Source: Streptomyces sp. NBC_00344
Lineage (GTDB): Bacteria; Actinomycetota; Actinomycetes; Streptomycetales; Streptomycetaceae
Length of the DNA stretch: 64,000 nucleotides
Assembly: GCF_036088315.1 (NCBI RefSeq)
Contig: NZ_CP107996.1
Location: forward strand, 6,871,001 to 6,935,000
Direction: 5' to 3'
A model generated the notes under the pieces. The model made no database searches and had not been told where the DNA came from. It saw only the letters and a list, made by a program, of their open reading frames with translations. Within the stretch, counting starts at the first letter, position 1; each line of letters begins with the position of its first letter. Made by a program: the position numbers and the translations under genes. Below are positions 40,542 through 59,913 of the stretch, one piece after another.

Positions 40542-43500
40542 GCACGATCCACGGGCTGGTCGAGGCGCAGGCCCGACGGACCCCAGACGCGGTCGCCCTG
40601 GAGTTCGAGGGCGAAGAGCTGACTTACCGGCAACTCGACCGGCGGGCCAACCGGCTCGCACACGCCCTGCGACGGCACGGCGCCGGGCCGGAGAGCGTCG
40701 TCGCCGTCGCCGCCCAGCGCTCGCTGGACCTGGTCGTCTCCCTGCTGGGCATTCTCAAGAGCGGCGCGGCGTACCTGCCGCTGGACCTTGAGCTGCCCAC
40801 CGAGCGGCTGGCCTACATGGTCGGGCAGGCCGGGGCGGTGGCCCTGGTCCGCGGCCCCGGCATGGACCACGATCTCGGCCGCCCCGGACTGCCAGAGGTG
40901 ACCCTGTCCGCCACCGCCGACGAGTCCGAAGAGCCCTGCGGCGTCCTCGTCGACGAGCGCAACGCTGCCTACATCATGTACACGTCCGGGTCCACCGGCC
41001 GGCCCAAGGGCGTGGTGGCCGAGCACCGCGGCGTCTGCAACCGGCTCGTCTGGGGCCAGCACGAGTACGGCATGACCGCCGACGAACGGGTGCTCCAGAA
41101 GACCCCGTACGCCTTCGACGTCTCCGTGTGGGAACTGTTCTGGCCGCTCGTCGTCGGCGCCCGCCTGGTCGTCGCCAAGCCCGGCGGCCACCGCGACAGC
41201 CGCTACCTCGTCGACCTGATCCAGCGTCGCGAGATCACCACCGTCCACTTCATCCCCACGATGCTCGCCCTCTTCATCGGCGAGCGGGGGGCTGAGGACT
41301 GCCGCAGCATCCACCGGGTCATGACCAGCGGCGAGGCGCTCCCGACCGACCTGCAGAACCGGGTGCTGCGCGTCCTGCCGCACGTCGAGCTGCACAACCT
41401 CTACGGTCCGACCGAGGCGTCCATCGAGGTCAGCGCCTGGCAGTGCCGGCCCGACTGGTCCGGCACCGGAGTGCCGATCGGCGCGGCCGTCGCCAACACC
41501 CAGCTTCACATCCTCGACGAGGAACTGTGCCCGGTTGCGGGCGACGGGCCCGGCGAGCTCTATCTCGCGGGCGTTCAGGTCGCCCGCGGCTACTCGGGCC
41601 GCCCCGGGCTCACCGCGGAGCGCTTCCTGCCCGACCCGTTCGGCGAACCCGGCGCGCGGATGTACCGCAGCGGCGACCTCGCCGGCTGGCACCGGCCCGG
41701 CGTCGTCGACTACCTCGGCCGAGTCGACGAGCAGCTCAAGCTTGCCGGAAACCGGGTCGAACTCGGCGAGATCCAGGCCGTGTTGAACGACCTGTCGAGC
41801 GTGCGCGCCGCAGTCGTCGTGGCCACCGGATCAGCCGCCGACACCCGGCTCGTCGCCTACGTCGTCGGCGCCGGCCTCAACCCTGTGGTGCTGCGACGGC
41901 AGCTCGCCGACCGGCTCCCGGCGTACATGGTGCCGTCCACGTTCGTGGAGCTGGCCGAGCTGCCGCTGACCTCCAGTGGCAAGCTGGACCGCAAGGCCCT
42001 GCCCGCCCCCGGCCGCCCCGACCTCGCCACGCCCTACCGGGCGCCGCAGAACCCGGTCCAGGAGAAGCTGGCCGCGGTCTGGGCCACCGTCTTCGGCGTC
42101 GCCCGGATCGGTGTCGACGACGCGTTCTTCGACCTCGGCGGTCATTCCCTGCTGGCCGTGCGGCTCATCGCCCGACTGCGCGAGGAACTGGGCGCCGACG
42201 TCTCGATGCGCGACCTGTTCGAGGGACTGACCGTCGCCGAACTCGCCGAAACGATCACCGCGGGCGGCACCGGGGCCGTGGTACCGGCCCTCACCCGGGG
42301 AGGCGACGACGAGCCGGTGGTCGCCTCGTTCGGACAGGAACGACTGCTGTTCCTCCAGCAGATGCACCCCGACAGCCCCTCCTACGTCGTCCCCGTCGCC
42401 TGGCGGGTGGCCGGCCGGCTGGACGAGATGCAACTGCGCCGGGCCCTGGAACGGTTGGCCGCCCGGCACGACGTCCTGCGCACGGGGTTCCCCGCCGGCG
42501 GGCAACCGGTCATCACGGCCGAGCCTGCCGTGGACCTCGGCCGGCTCGACGCCGACGCATGGAGCGACGACCTCGCCTCCGCCGAGATCGCCCGGCCGTT
42601 CGACCTGGCCGCCGGGCCGGCGTGGCGGGCCGTACTGGTCCGGCTGCCCGCGCACGACGTGCTGCTGCTCGTCCTGCACCATGTCGTCGCCGACGGCTGG
42701 TCCCTCGGCGTCATCGCCCGTGAGCTGGGCGAGCTGTACGCGGGCGGCACCCCGCCGACACCGCCGGTGCGCTACGCCGACTTCGCACGCTGGCAGCGCG
42801 CGGCCCTGGCCCCCGACCGGATGGCCGGCGAACTGGACTGGTGGCGCTCCACCCTGGCCGGAGCGCCGACGCTGGAGCTGCCCACCGACCGGCCCCGGCC
42901 GGCGGTGCTCGGTACCGACGGCGCCACCCACCGGTTCGACCTGCCGCAGGAAGCCCTGCGCACGCTGACCCGGCGCGCCCAGGACCGGTCCGCCACCCTG
43001 CACACCCTCTTGCTGATGGCATATCAGGTACTGCTGGGCCGGTGGAGCGGGCAGACCGACTTCGTCGTGGGCACCCCGGTCGCCGGCCGCTCCGGCGCCG
43101 AGGTGGAGAACGTCGTCGGATTCTTCGTCAACACCCTCGGAGTGCGGGCCGACCTCAGCGGTACCCCCACCTTCGCCGAACTCCTCGCCCGCGTCCGGGA
43201 AGCCACCCTCGACGGGTACGAGCACCAGGACGTGCCGTTCGAGCGAGTGGTGGAGGAACTGCGTCCGGAGCGGGACCTCAGCCGCACCCCGGTGTTCCAG
43301 ACCATGTTCGCGCTGCGGGACACCGCCGCCACGGCGCTCCGGGTGCCCGGGACGACGGCTGAGGAGATCCCCCTCGGCTGGCACACCGCCAAGTTCGACC
43401 TCACCCTCTTCGTCGACCGGGCCGCCGACGGTTCCTGCACCGGCCTGATCGAATACCCCACCTGCCTGTTCGACCCGACCACGGTGGAACGGCTCGCCGA

Positions 43501-46500
43501 CGGGTTCCGGCAGTTGCTGATCGCCCTCGCCGAGGACACCGGCGGCCGGCTCGGCGACTGGGACGTTCTGGACACCACCGCCCGGGACCGCCTCACCGCC
43601 ACGGGCACCGCGCCCCGGCCGCCGATCCCGGCACGCGCCCTGCACCAGCTCGTCGCCGACCGGGCCGCCGCCCGGGGCGAGGCGCCGGCCGTCGTGGACG
43701 ACGGCACCGTCTGGACCTACGCCGAACTGAACCGGCGGGCCAACCGGCTCGCCAGGCACCTGCGCGCCCTCGGCGTCGGGCCGCAGAGCGTGGTGGCGGT
43801 CAGCCTCCCGCGCTGCCCGGACCTGGTCCTGGCCCAGCTCGCGGTCCTCAAGACGGGCGGCGCCTACCTGCCGCTCGACGCCGGCCAACCCGCCGAGCGC
43901 AGCCGGTACATCATCGATGAGACGTCCGCCACGCTGCTCGTCACCTCCGCCGGGCACCTGGCCACGGACGGCCTCGACTGCCCGGTGGTCGACCTGGCCC
44001 ACAGTGCGGAGGCGACCGACGCCCTGCCGGACACCGCCCCCGAGGTGGACGTCGACGGGGACCAACTCGGCTACATCGTCTACACCTCCGGCTCCACAGG
44101 CCGCCCCAAGGGCATCGGCATCACCCACCGCGGCATGGTCCGAACCGTCCACGACGGCGGCTACCTCACCCTCGGCCCGGACGACCGGGTCGCCTTCGCG
44201 GCCAGCCCCGTCTTCGACGCGGCGACCTTCGAGGTGTGGGCCACCCTGGTCGCCGGCGCGACCCTGGTGGTCACCCCGCCGGACGTCGCGCTCTCGCCCG
44301 CGGCCCTCGCCGCGCACCTCACCCGGCACCGGGTCACCACGCTGTTCCTGACCACCGCGCTGTTCCACCAGGTCGTGCGGGAACGGCCCGACGCCCTCAG
44401 CGGGCTGCGGTACGTGCTGTTCGGCGGGGAGGCCGCCGACCCGCACGCCGTCGACGTCCTGCTCGCCCACGGCGGGCCCGGCCGGCTCCTGCACATGTAC
44501 GGCCCTGCCGAATCGACCACTTTCGGCACCTGGCACCAGGTGACCGCGCCGACCGGCGCCTCGACCGTGCCGATCGGCCGCCCCATGAACAACACCACCG
44601 CCTACGTCGTCGACGAGCGGATGCGGTTGGTCCCCGTCGGCGTGGTCGGGGAACTGCTGCTCGGCGGAGCCGGGCTGGCCCGCGGGTACATCGGAGCGGC
44701 GCACCGCACCGCCGACCGGTTCCTGCCCGACCCGTACGGGCCGCCCGGCGGCCGGGTCTACCGCACGGGCGACCTGGTGCGCTGGAACGCGCAGGGCTGC
44801 CTGGAGTTCGTCGGCCGCGCGGACGGGCAGGTCAAGGTCCGCGGCTACCGGGTCGAGCCGGGTGAGATCGAGACGGCGGTGCGCCGGCACCCGGCCGTGC
44901 GGGAAGCCGTTGTGCTCGCCCGCCCCGACCGCAGCGGCGCCCTCGCTCTCGTCGCATACGCCGTGGCCGACCCCGCCGACCTGGGCGACCTGCGCGGATT
45001 CCTCGCTGAGAGCCTGCCCGCGTACCTGGTGCCCGCCGCCGTGGTCGTGCTCGACGAACTGCCGCTGACCCGCAACGGCAAGGTGGACCGGGCCGCGCTG
45101 CCGGAGGCGACGTACACCCCGGCCGCGGGCCGGCGCGAGCCGGCCACCGAACTGGAACGGCAGCTCGCGGACATCTGGACCGAGGTCCTCGGCATCGCCG
45201 GTCTCGGCACGGACGACGACTTCTTCGCCCTCGGCGGGCACTCACTACTGGCGATCAGGATGGTCGGCGCGGTGGCCGAGCGCACCGGTCTGCAGATGAC
45301 CTTCCGGGACCTGTTCACCACTCGCACCATCGCCGCCCTGGCCCGCCTGCTCGCCGATGCCGAACAGGTCGGTGACCCGATCCTCCGCGGCACCGGCACC
45401 GACGGGCTGCCGGTGTCCTTCGGGCAGGAGCGGCTGATCTTCCTCGACCAGCTCGAAGGCGCCGGCCCGGCGTACACGATTCCGGTGGCGTGGCGGCTGA
45501 CCGGGCCGCTGGAGAGGGACCGGCTGACCGCCGCCTTCGACTCCCTGGTGGCCCGGCACGAGGTGCTGCGCACCCGGTTCACGCTGGTCGACGGAGTGGC
45601 GCTGCAGGAGATCGACCCCGACTGGGCCGGCCTCGACCGACGCGACGCCGATACCGTCGCCGACGCCGTCCGAGCCGCGCGGAACGAGGCCCGCGTCCCG
45701 TTCGACCTCGTCACCGGCCCGCTGTTCCGGGCCGTGATGTGGAGCAGCGGCGACGAGCACGTGCTGCTGATGGCGATGCACCACACCGTCTCCGACGGCT
45801 GGTCCATGGGACTTCTGATCCGCGAACTGGAGGCCTGCTACGACGGCGTCGAGCCGCCCCACCCGCCGGTGCGCTACGCCGACTTCGCAGCCTGGCAGCG
45901 GGGTCGGCTCACCGAGGGCCGGCTGGCCGCGGAGCTGAACCACTGGCGACAGCGGCTGGCCGACCTGCCGACGCTGGAACTGCCCACCGACCGGCCCCGC
46001 CCCATCACCCGCACCGGGGCCGGCGGCTCGGTGGAGTTCACGGTCGATCCCGAGCTGGTCGCCTCGCTGGAACGCCTGAGCCGGGAGCACGGGGCGACGC
46101 TGTTCATGACGCTGCTCGCCGCATCCCAGGTGCTGCTGGGCCGCTGGAGCGGGCAGAGCGACTTCGGCGTCGGCACCCCGGTCGCCGGTCGAGGCCGCCC
46201 CGAGGTGCGCGACGTCGTCGGATTCTTCCTCGAAACCCTGGTACTCCGGACCGATCTGAGCGGCGAACCGTCCTTCGCCGAGCTGCTCGGCCGGGTCCGC
46301 GCCGACGCACTCGATGCCTACGAACACCAGGAGTTGCCGTTCGGCCGCCTGGTGGAGGAGCTGCGCCCGGAACGGGACCTGAGCCGGTCTCCGCTGTTCC
46401 AGGCCATGGTGAGCTTCAACGACTGGAGCCTGGACACCCTGCGGCTCGGCACGGCCGCCGGCACCGCGGTGCCCGTCGACCGCGGCGCGGCCAAGCTGGA

Positions 46501-48453
46501 TCTGACCCTGGAGCTGGTGAAGCGCCCCGACGGGCTGGCCGGCACGATCGACTACACCACCGACATCTTCGACGCCGCCACGATCCGGCGGATGGCCGAG
46601 GCGTACACCCGGCTGCTGCGCGCCGTGGTGGCCGACCCCGCGACCCGGATCGGCGACCTGCCCCTGACGGCTCCGGCCGAGACCGGGGACGCAGCCCCGG
46701 CGGCGTCGGCACGGCGGGTGGAGCAGAGGCCGCTGCTGGACCGGATAGCCGACCAGGTTCGGGCCTTCCCGGACGCGATGGCGGTGATCTGCGGCGACGA
46801 TGAGGTCACGTACGCCGAGCTGGACCGGCGGGCCAACCGGCTCGCCCACCGCCTCATCGCCTGCGGCATCCGGCCGGAGGACCGGGTCGGACTGCGGCTG
46901 CCCCGCGGGATCGACACCGTCGTCGGTGTGCTCGGCATCTGGAAGGCCGGCGGTGCGTTCGTCGCGCTCGACCCGGACCTGCCGGAACACCGCGTCACCC
47001 AACTCAGGGACGCTGCCGAGGTGCGCCTGGTCGTCGACCGGGACATACTCGCCGACACCGCGCTCGACCTCTGCTCGGCCACCGCGCCCACCGTGTCCCG
47101 TGCACCCGGCCGACTCGCCTACCTCGTCCACACCTCCGGCTCCACCGGGGCCCCCAAGGGAGTGGCGGTCGAGTTCGCCGGCATCACCGACCACCTCGAC
47201 ACCGCCCTGGCCCACTACCGGCTGGACCGTCACGACGTCGTGCTCCAGCGGGCCTCGCCGGCCTTCGACGCGTTCCTCCGCGACTGCATCGGCCCGCTCA
47301 CCGTCGGTGCGACCGTGCTCATGGCCGCACAGTCGGATCTGTCCACCCTCGGCACCGACCTGCCCGGCCGACCCGCCCCGACCGCCGTCCTGAGCATGGT
47401 GCCGTCCCTGCTGCACCAACTCCTCGACGGCGGCGACCTGACCGCCGCGAGCCTGCCGGCGCTGCGGCTGCTGGTCCTCAGCGGAGAGCCCTGCACGCCC
47501 GCTCTGCTGACCCGCCTGCACACGGCGATGCCGCAACTGCGCCGGGTCGTCAATCAGTACGGCCCCACCGAGTGCACCCTGACCACCACCATCGAGGACC
47601 TCGACCCGGCGGTGCCGTACGAGACCGTGTCCATCGGCCGGCCCATGCCCGGCAGCACGGCCCACGTTCTCGACGCGGCACTGCGCCCCGTGCCGGTCGG
47701 TGTGTTCGGGGAACTGCACATCGGCGGCGCCGGGGTGGCCCGCGGATACCACACCCGGTCAGGTCTGACCGCAGGGTCGTTCGTGCCCGATCCGTTCGGC
47801 CCGCCCGGGACCCGGATGTACCGAACCGGCGACCTGGCCCGCCGACTGGCCGACGGAACACTGGAGTTCCGCGGCCGGCTGGACCGCCAGGTGAAGGTCC
47901 GCGGTGTGCGGATCGAGCCGGGCGAGGTGGAAGCGGCCCTCGCCGCCCACCCGGCGGTGGGCGCGGCCGCCGTGGTGGCCCGACCCGACGGTCCCAACGG
48001 CACGAAGCTCAGCGGCTACGCCAAGCGCACACCCGGGGCACACGTATCGGCCACCGAGCTGAGGGCCCACCTGGAGTCCCGCCTGCCATACGCGATGATC
48101 CCGGCGGACCTGCTGGTCCTGGACACCCTGCCACTGCTCGGCAACGGCAAGGTCGACCGGTCCGCGCTGCCCGACATCGCCCCGATCGAGAGCGACAGCA
48201 CCGTGCGGACCGCCCCCCGCACCGGCACCGAGAAGATCATCGCCGAGGTCTGGTCAGAACTCCTCGACCGGCCCGATGTCGGCGTCGAGGACGACTTCTT
48301 CGCCCTCGGCGGTCACTCACTGACCGCTCTGCGGGTCATCTCCCGGCTGCGCTCCCGGCTCGACGCCACCCTCACCCTCCGTGCCTTCTTCGAGGCCCGC
48401 ACCATCGCCGGGCTCGCACAGAAGCTGAACGACCAGAATGCGAAGGAGACCAC

Positions 48454-48457
<4 letters not shown>
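40538..48457 (+). CDS. NRPS 2: A-T-C-A-T-C-A-T
   Basis: A 2639-residue three-module synthetase that starts directly with an A domain. A1 about 10-500; T1 Ser537; C1 about 585-1010 (His714-His715); A2 about 1035-1520; T2 Ser1569; C2 about 1625-2050 (His1748-His1749); A3 about 2065-2550; T3 Ser2594; short polar tail. Pocket residues by eye: A1 D-V-W-H-M-S-L-I-E (the serine pattern), A2 D-A-F-F-L-G-M-T-F (hydrophobic, Ile/Val-like), A3 D-A-R-S-V-S-Q-L-T (Arg at 239, no pattern I know). The lack of an N-terminal C domain makes it a natural initiating enzyme. ATG 40538 overlaps the NRPS 1 stop (ATGA), and its own TGA overlaps the NRPS 3 start (GTGA). Confidence 0.96.
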
Positions 48458-55631
<7,174 letters not shown>

Positions 55632-55635
<4 letters not shown>

Positions 55636-56858
55636 CCACCGCCGGCCAGGTCGCCGACCGTTACCTGCTGGACGACGAGAACGTCGCCGATCCATTCCCC
55701 TACCTCGCGCAGCTGCGCGGCGCCGCACCGGTGCACTGGAGCCCGGTGCACCGGGCCTGGCTGGTGACCGGATACGCCCCGGTGGCCGCCTGCTTCACCG
55801 AACCCGCGGTCTCCGCGGACCGGATCGGTCCGATGCTCGCCCAGACACCGCTGCACCTGCTCAGCCCGGAGGCCGCCCGGGCCTTCAAGATCATGGCCGG
55901 CTGGATGGTCTTCGTCGACCCGCCCGAGCACCGGCGGCTGCGCGGCGCCTTCCGCGGCGCGTTCGGCGCCCGCCAGGTACGCCGCAACCGGCCCATGGTG
56001 CAGGAGGCGGTGGCGCGGCTGGCCGCCCGGGCCCGAGACGGCCGCACCGTCACCGACCTGGTGGCCGACTTCGCCCGCCCCCTGCCGGCGACCGTGGCAG
56101 CGGCCTGGATGGGGGTTCCGGTGGAGGACACCGCGCAGTTCCAGCGCTGGGCCCTCCAGGTCGGCGATCTGGCCCTCGGCTCGGTGCAGTCCGCCCAGGA
56201 GCACGAGAACTCCCAACGGGCCCTGCTCGACCTCTTCGACTACTTGCGGCGGCTCGTCCGGCAACGCCGGGACGCACCGCAGGAGGACCTGATCAGCGCG
56301 GCGCTGGCGGCCGGACCGGTAGGCGACTCGGTCAGCGAGGACGAGTTCGTCGCCATGCTCACCCACATCGCCTTCGCCGGCGGGGAAACCACCAGCAACC
56401 TGATCGCCGTCGGCACCCTCAATCTGCTGCGCCGGCCCGACCAGCTCGAACTGCTGCGTGCCGATCCCGAGTCGGCTCCCGTAGCGGTGGAGGAATTGCT
56501 GCGCTTCGACGGGCCGTCCAAGATGTCCGTCCGGCAGGTGAAGACCGACTTCGAACTGGGCGGCCGGCTCCTGCGGGCCGGGCAGCGGCTCTACCTGGTC
56601 ACCGCGGCGGCCAACCGGGACCCATCCCGCTTCGACAACCCGGACGAACTCGATCTTCGCCGGCAGCCCAATCCCCACCTCGGATTCGGACAGGGCGCGC
56701 ACTTCTGCCTCGGGGCGCCGCTGGCACGGCTGGTGGCCGGGTCAGCACTGACCGACCTGCTGGCTGCCGCGCCGGACCTGGCCCTGACCGGCTCAGCGGC
56801 GCGATGGCAGCCCTCGCTGCTCAACCGCAGCCTCGAGTCGCTGCCGGTCCGGCTGTAG
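55632..56858 (+). CDS. Cytochrome P450, NRPS-associated
   Basis: A 408-residue class I bacterial P450. The I-helix reads F-A-G-G-E-T-T-S-N, the K-helix E-E-L-L-R, and the heme loop [10 protein letters not shown] with the thiolate Cys. It needs separate ferredoxin and reductase, which are not in the window. Its ATG overlaps the NRPS 3 stop by 4 bp, so it belongs to the NRPS operon and most likely oxidises a carrier-bound residue (for example beta-hydroxylation) or the released peptide. Which residue is oxidised cannot be told. Confidence 0.93.
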
Positions 56859-56970
56859 CGGCCGCACCGTCTGTGCGATCACCCGGGACGGGCCACCCGG
56901 CCGTCCCGTCATCCCGTCACCGGCCACCGCCGGGACACGCAACACGCAACACGAAATAAGGAGAAACGAC

Positions 56971-57183
56971 ATGTCCGTCGACGAGGACAACCGCACCTAC
57001 CGCGTCGTGGTCAACCACGAGGAGCAGTACTCGATCTGGTTCACCGGGCGTGAGCTGCCGACGGGTTGGGCGCCCACCGGGTTCGAGGGGCCGAAGGCCG
57101 ACTGCCTGGCTCACATCGACGAAGTGTGGACGGACATGCGGCCTCTGAGCCTGCGTCTGCGGATGGCCGACGCCGAGAGGTGA
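56971..57183 (+). CDS. MbtH-like NRPS chaperone
   Basis: A 70-residue MbtH protein. Signature residues are all present: [23 protein letters not shown], and [11 protein letters not shown]. MbtH proteins bind A domains and are needed for their folding or activity. AAGGAG precedes the ATG by about 8 nt. It lies 112 bp after the P450 gene in the same direction and probably serves several of the seven A domains. Confidence 0.97.
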   Translation: MSVDEDNRTYRVVVNHEEQYSIWFTGRELPTGWAPTGFEGPKADCLAHIDEVWTDMRPLSLRLRMADAER

Positions 57184-57322
57184 TCCCGCCAAGGACCGGG
57201 CGGGTGGCCGGCTGCCCGGCAGCGCCACCCGCCCCCGGTCCGCCGGCCAGGGGCGCCGGAACCCGACACCCATGTGTCGAAGCATCCACCGGAAACACAG
57301 CACACAGAGTAAGGCGGCAGTG

Positions 57323-58588
57323 ATGAGGGTCTATTCGCACGAGCGTCTGGAGCGACTTGCCCGTGACCGGGGCATGCCCGAGGAGTACCTGCGCGAACTG
57401 CGGGTGGTCTCCTCGGTACTGCCGTTCAAAGTCAACCAGTACGTCGCGGACGAGCTCATCGACTGGTCCGCAGCCCCGGACGACCCGATCTTCCGGCTGA
57501 CCTTCCCGCACCGGGACATGCTGCCGCCCGACATCTTCGACAGTATGTCGGCCCTGCACCTGGCCCTCGCACCGGCCGACGTCATCCGCAAGGCCGCCCG
57601 GGAGGTCCATGACCGGCTCAACCCCAACCCCGGCGACCAACTGGACGCCAACGTGCCGACCCACGAGGGACAGCCGCTGACCGGCGTCCAGCACAAGTAC
57701 GCCGAGACGGTCCTGGTCTTCCCGTCGCAGGGGCAGACCTGCCACTCCTACTGCGGCTACTGCTTCCGCTGGTCCCAGTTCGTCGGAAACGCCGATATCC
57801 GCCAGGCCGCCTCGGACATCAGCCGGGTGGTCTCCTACCTGTCCGGCAGCCCGGCCGTCACCGATGTCCTGTTCACCGGCGGCGACCCCATGATCATGAA
57901 TGCCACCGTGCTGGACCGGTGGGTCGCCCCCCTGCTCGACCCGGCCCTGGAGCGCATCCGCACGATCCGATTCGGCACCAAGGCCCTTTCCTACTGGCCG
58001 GCCCGTTTCACCACCGACCGCGACGCCGACGACGTGCTCCGGATGTTCGAGCGCATCGTGGCCGCCGGCCGGCACGTGGCCGTGATGGCCCACTTCTCCC
58101 ACCTCCGCGAACTGGAGAATCCGGCGGTGCGCGAGGCGATCCGGCGCATTCGCGACACCGGCGCCGTGATCCGGGCTCAGGCGCCGGTCATCGCGCACGT
58201 CAACGACCGGGCCCAGGACTGGGCTGAGATGTGGCAGCGGCTGGTCGAACTCGGCGTGGTGCCGTACTACATGTTCGTCGAGCGTGACACCGGCGCCCAC
58301 AGCTATTTCAGCGTGCCGCTGACCCGGGTCCTGCACATCTACACGGAGGCCGTCCGGAGCGTGTCGGGGCTGGCCCGGACGGCCCGCGGGCCGGTGATGT
58401 CCGCCGCTCCCGGCAAGGTGCTCATCGACGGCATCGCCGACATCGGCGGCACCGAGGTGTTCACGTTGCGGCTGCTGCAGGCCCGCGACCCCCTCCTGGT
58501 GGGCCGGCAGTTCTTCGCCCATCACGACCCGGGCGCCGAATGGCTCGACGACCTGCGGCCGGCGCTCGGCTCATGGTGGCCGGTGTGA
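57323..58588 (+). CDS. KamA-family radical SAM/PLP 2,3-aminomutase
   Basis: A 421-residue enzyme of the lysine 2,3-aminomutase family and length. The radical SAM cluster motif is C-H-S-Y-C-G-Y-C (Cys140, Cys144, Cys147); the PLP lysine is probably Lys365 in A-A-P-G-K-V. It would move an alpha-amino group to the beta carbon, giving a beta-amino acid, in line with the NRPS pathway. Of the two Asp residues that hold the lysine side chain in clostridial enzyme (Asp293, Asp330), the aligned positions here appear to be in E-R-D (320-322) and S-A-A (360-362), so lysine may not be the substrate. ATG 57323 has AAGGCGG 5 nt upstream. It lies 139 bp after mbtH. Confidence 0.9.
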   Translation: MRVYSHERLERLARDRGMPEEYLRELRVVSSVLPFKVNQYVADELIDWSAAPDDPIFRLTFPHRDMLPPDIFDSMSALHLALAPADVIRKAAREVHDRLNPNPGDQLDANVPTHEGQPLTGVQHKYAETVLVFPSQGQTCHSYCGYCFRWSQFVGNADIRQAASDISRVVSYLSGSPAVTDVLFTGGDPMIMNATVLDRWVAPLLDPALERIRTIRFGTKALSYWPARFTTDRDADDVLRMFERIVAAGRHVAVMAHFSHLRELENPAVREAIRRIRDTGAVIRAQAPVIAHVNDRAQDWAEMWQRLVELGVVPYYMFVERDTGAHSYFSVPLTRVLHIYTEAVRSVSGLARTARGPVMSAAPGKVLIDGIADIGGTEVFTLRLLQARDPLLVGRQFFAHHDPGAEWLDDLRPALGSWWPV

Positions 58589-58662
58589 GCCGCCCTTCCG
58601 TCCGGACCCGGCGCCACCGCGCCCGGGGCCATCCCCGATCCCGAACGCCCTGGAGAGCCATC

Positions 58663-59913
58663 ATGCGGCCGAACAGCGAGGACGCCGTCGCCACGACACG
58701 GACCGAGCGGCCACCGAGTCTGTGGCGCAATCGTGCCTTCAACCTGCTCTGGGGCAGTCAGTGCCTCTCCGACCTGGGCAGCGCCATGGCCAACCTGGCC
58801 ATGCCGCTGCTCGTGCTCCAGCTGACCGGGTCCCCGACGCAGGCGGGTCTGGTCGGCACGACCAGCCTGCTGGTCGGCCTGGTCTGCAGGCTGCCGGCCG
58901 GCGTGCTCGCCGACCGCCTCGACCGGCGCCGATTGATGATCGTCTGCGACGGGTTCCGGATCGTCGCGTACGCGGTGCTGTGGGGCGCGGTCCTGGCGGG
59001 CGAGGCCGGCGTGACGATGGTGCTGGTCGTCGTGGTCGGCGGCGCCGCGGCCAACGCGCTGTTCAGCACCGTGGAGCACGCCGCGGTGCGCAACCTGGTC
59101 CCCTCGACAGAGCTCGCCACGGCCGTGGCCCGCAACGAGGCTCGATCGTACGGGACTTCACTGGCCGGTCCGCCGCTGGGCGGCCTGCTGTTCGGGCTGG
59201 GACGGTCGCTGCCGTTCCTCGGCAACGCGCTGAGCTACCTGCTGTCGCTGGTGGCAGTGCTGCTCATCCGCCAGCCGATGCAGCAGCCCCGGGAGCAGTC
59301 GGCCCAGTCCGGCGGCGCGGCCGGGGTCGAGGGGCTGCGGTTCGTACTGGGCAACCCCTTCCTGCGTGCCCTGCTGCTGATCGCCGCGCCGCTCAACATG
59401 GCTTTCACCGGCATGATGTTCGCGATCGTCGTGTCCCTGCAGCGGGCCGGGGCCTCATCGTTCGTCGTCGGCCTGGCCAGCACGATTTTCGGTCTGGGCG
59501 GATTCTTGGGCGCCTTCGCCGCGCCCGCCCTCCAGCGCTGGATGCGGTTGCCGACACTCATCCTGGTGCTCTGCTGGGTCAGCGCCGGGCTGATCGCGGT
59601 GAGCTCGCTGTTCTCGACCGGTGTGCTGGCGGCCGTGCCGTTGGCCGCTGCGGTCTTCCTCGGTCCGACGGCCAACTCCGCCCTCTTCGGCTACCAGGCG
59701 GCCATCACCCCGGACCACCTCCAGGGCCGTGTGGTCAGCGTGATCCTCCTGGTCGCCATGTCGGCGACGGCGCTCGCACCCGGGCTGGCCGGGCTGCTCC
59801 TGGCGCACTTCTCCAGCGGGACCGTGATGCTGGTCTTCGCGCTGATACTCGCCGTATCTGCGGTCACGGCGACCTTCGGCAGCGGCATCCGCACCATGTC
59901 CACCGAACCCTGA
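58663..59913 (+). CDS. MFS transporter, probable peptide exporter
   Basis: A 416-residue major facilitator of the EntS/MFS_3 (enterobactin exporter-like) type with about 12 membrane segments. After a soluble N-terminus it reads L-W-R-N-R-A-F-N-L-L-W-G-S-Q-C-L-S-D-L-G-S, then P-A-G-V-L-A-D-R-L-D-R-R-R, the loop motif of this subfamily, and T-V-E-H-A-A-V-R-N-L-V-P. ATG 58663 is chosen for TGGAGAG 5 nt upstream. It lies 74 bp after the aminomutase gene and is the only transporter in the cluster, so export of and self-protection from the peptide is its likely job. Confidence 0.92.
   Translation: MRPNSEDAVATTRTERPPSLWRNRAFNLLWGSQCLSDLGSAMANLAMPLLVLQLTGSPTQAGLVGTTSLLVGLVCRLPAGVLADRLDRRRLMIVCDGFRIVAYAVLWGAVLAGEAGVTMVLVVVVGGAAANALFSTVEHAAVRNLVPSTELATAVARNEARSYGTSLAGPPLGGLLFGLGRSLPFLGNALSYLLSLVAVLLIRQPMQQPREQSAQSGGAAGVEGLRFVLGNPFLRALLLIAAPLNMAFTGMMFAIVVSLQRAGASSFVVGLASTIFGLGGFLGAFAAPALQRWMRLPTLILVLCWVSAGLIAVSSLFSTGVLAAVPLAAAVFLGPTANSALFGYQAAITPDHLQGRVVSVILLVAMSATALAPGLAGLLLAHFSSGTVMLVFALILAVSAVTATFGSGIRTMSTEP

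Noticed and set aside
41831..45241. An 1136-codon open frame on the minus strand opposite NRPS 2, and similar long antisense frames opposite NRPS 1 and 3
   Set aside because: They are mirror frames of high-GC coding DNA: no recognisable domains, low-complexity Gly/Gln/Val/Arg composition, and the plus strand encodes clear NRPS domains.
47572..48453. N-terminal extension of NRPS 3 into NRPS 2
   Set aside because: The extra 294 codons lie within the A3-T3 coding sequence of NRPS 2 in another frame; the GTGA overlap with a ribosome site gives the natural start.
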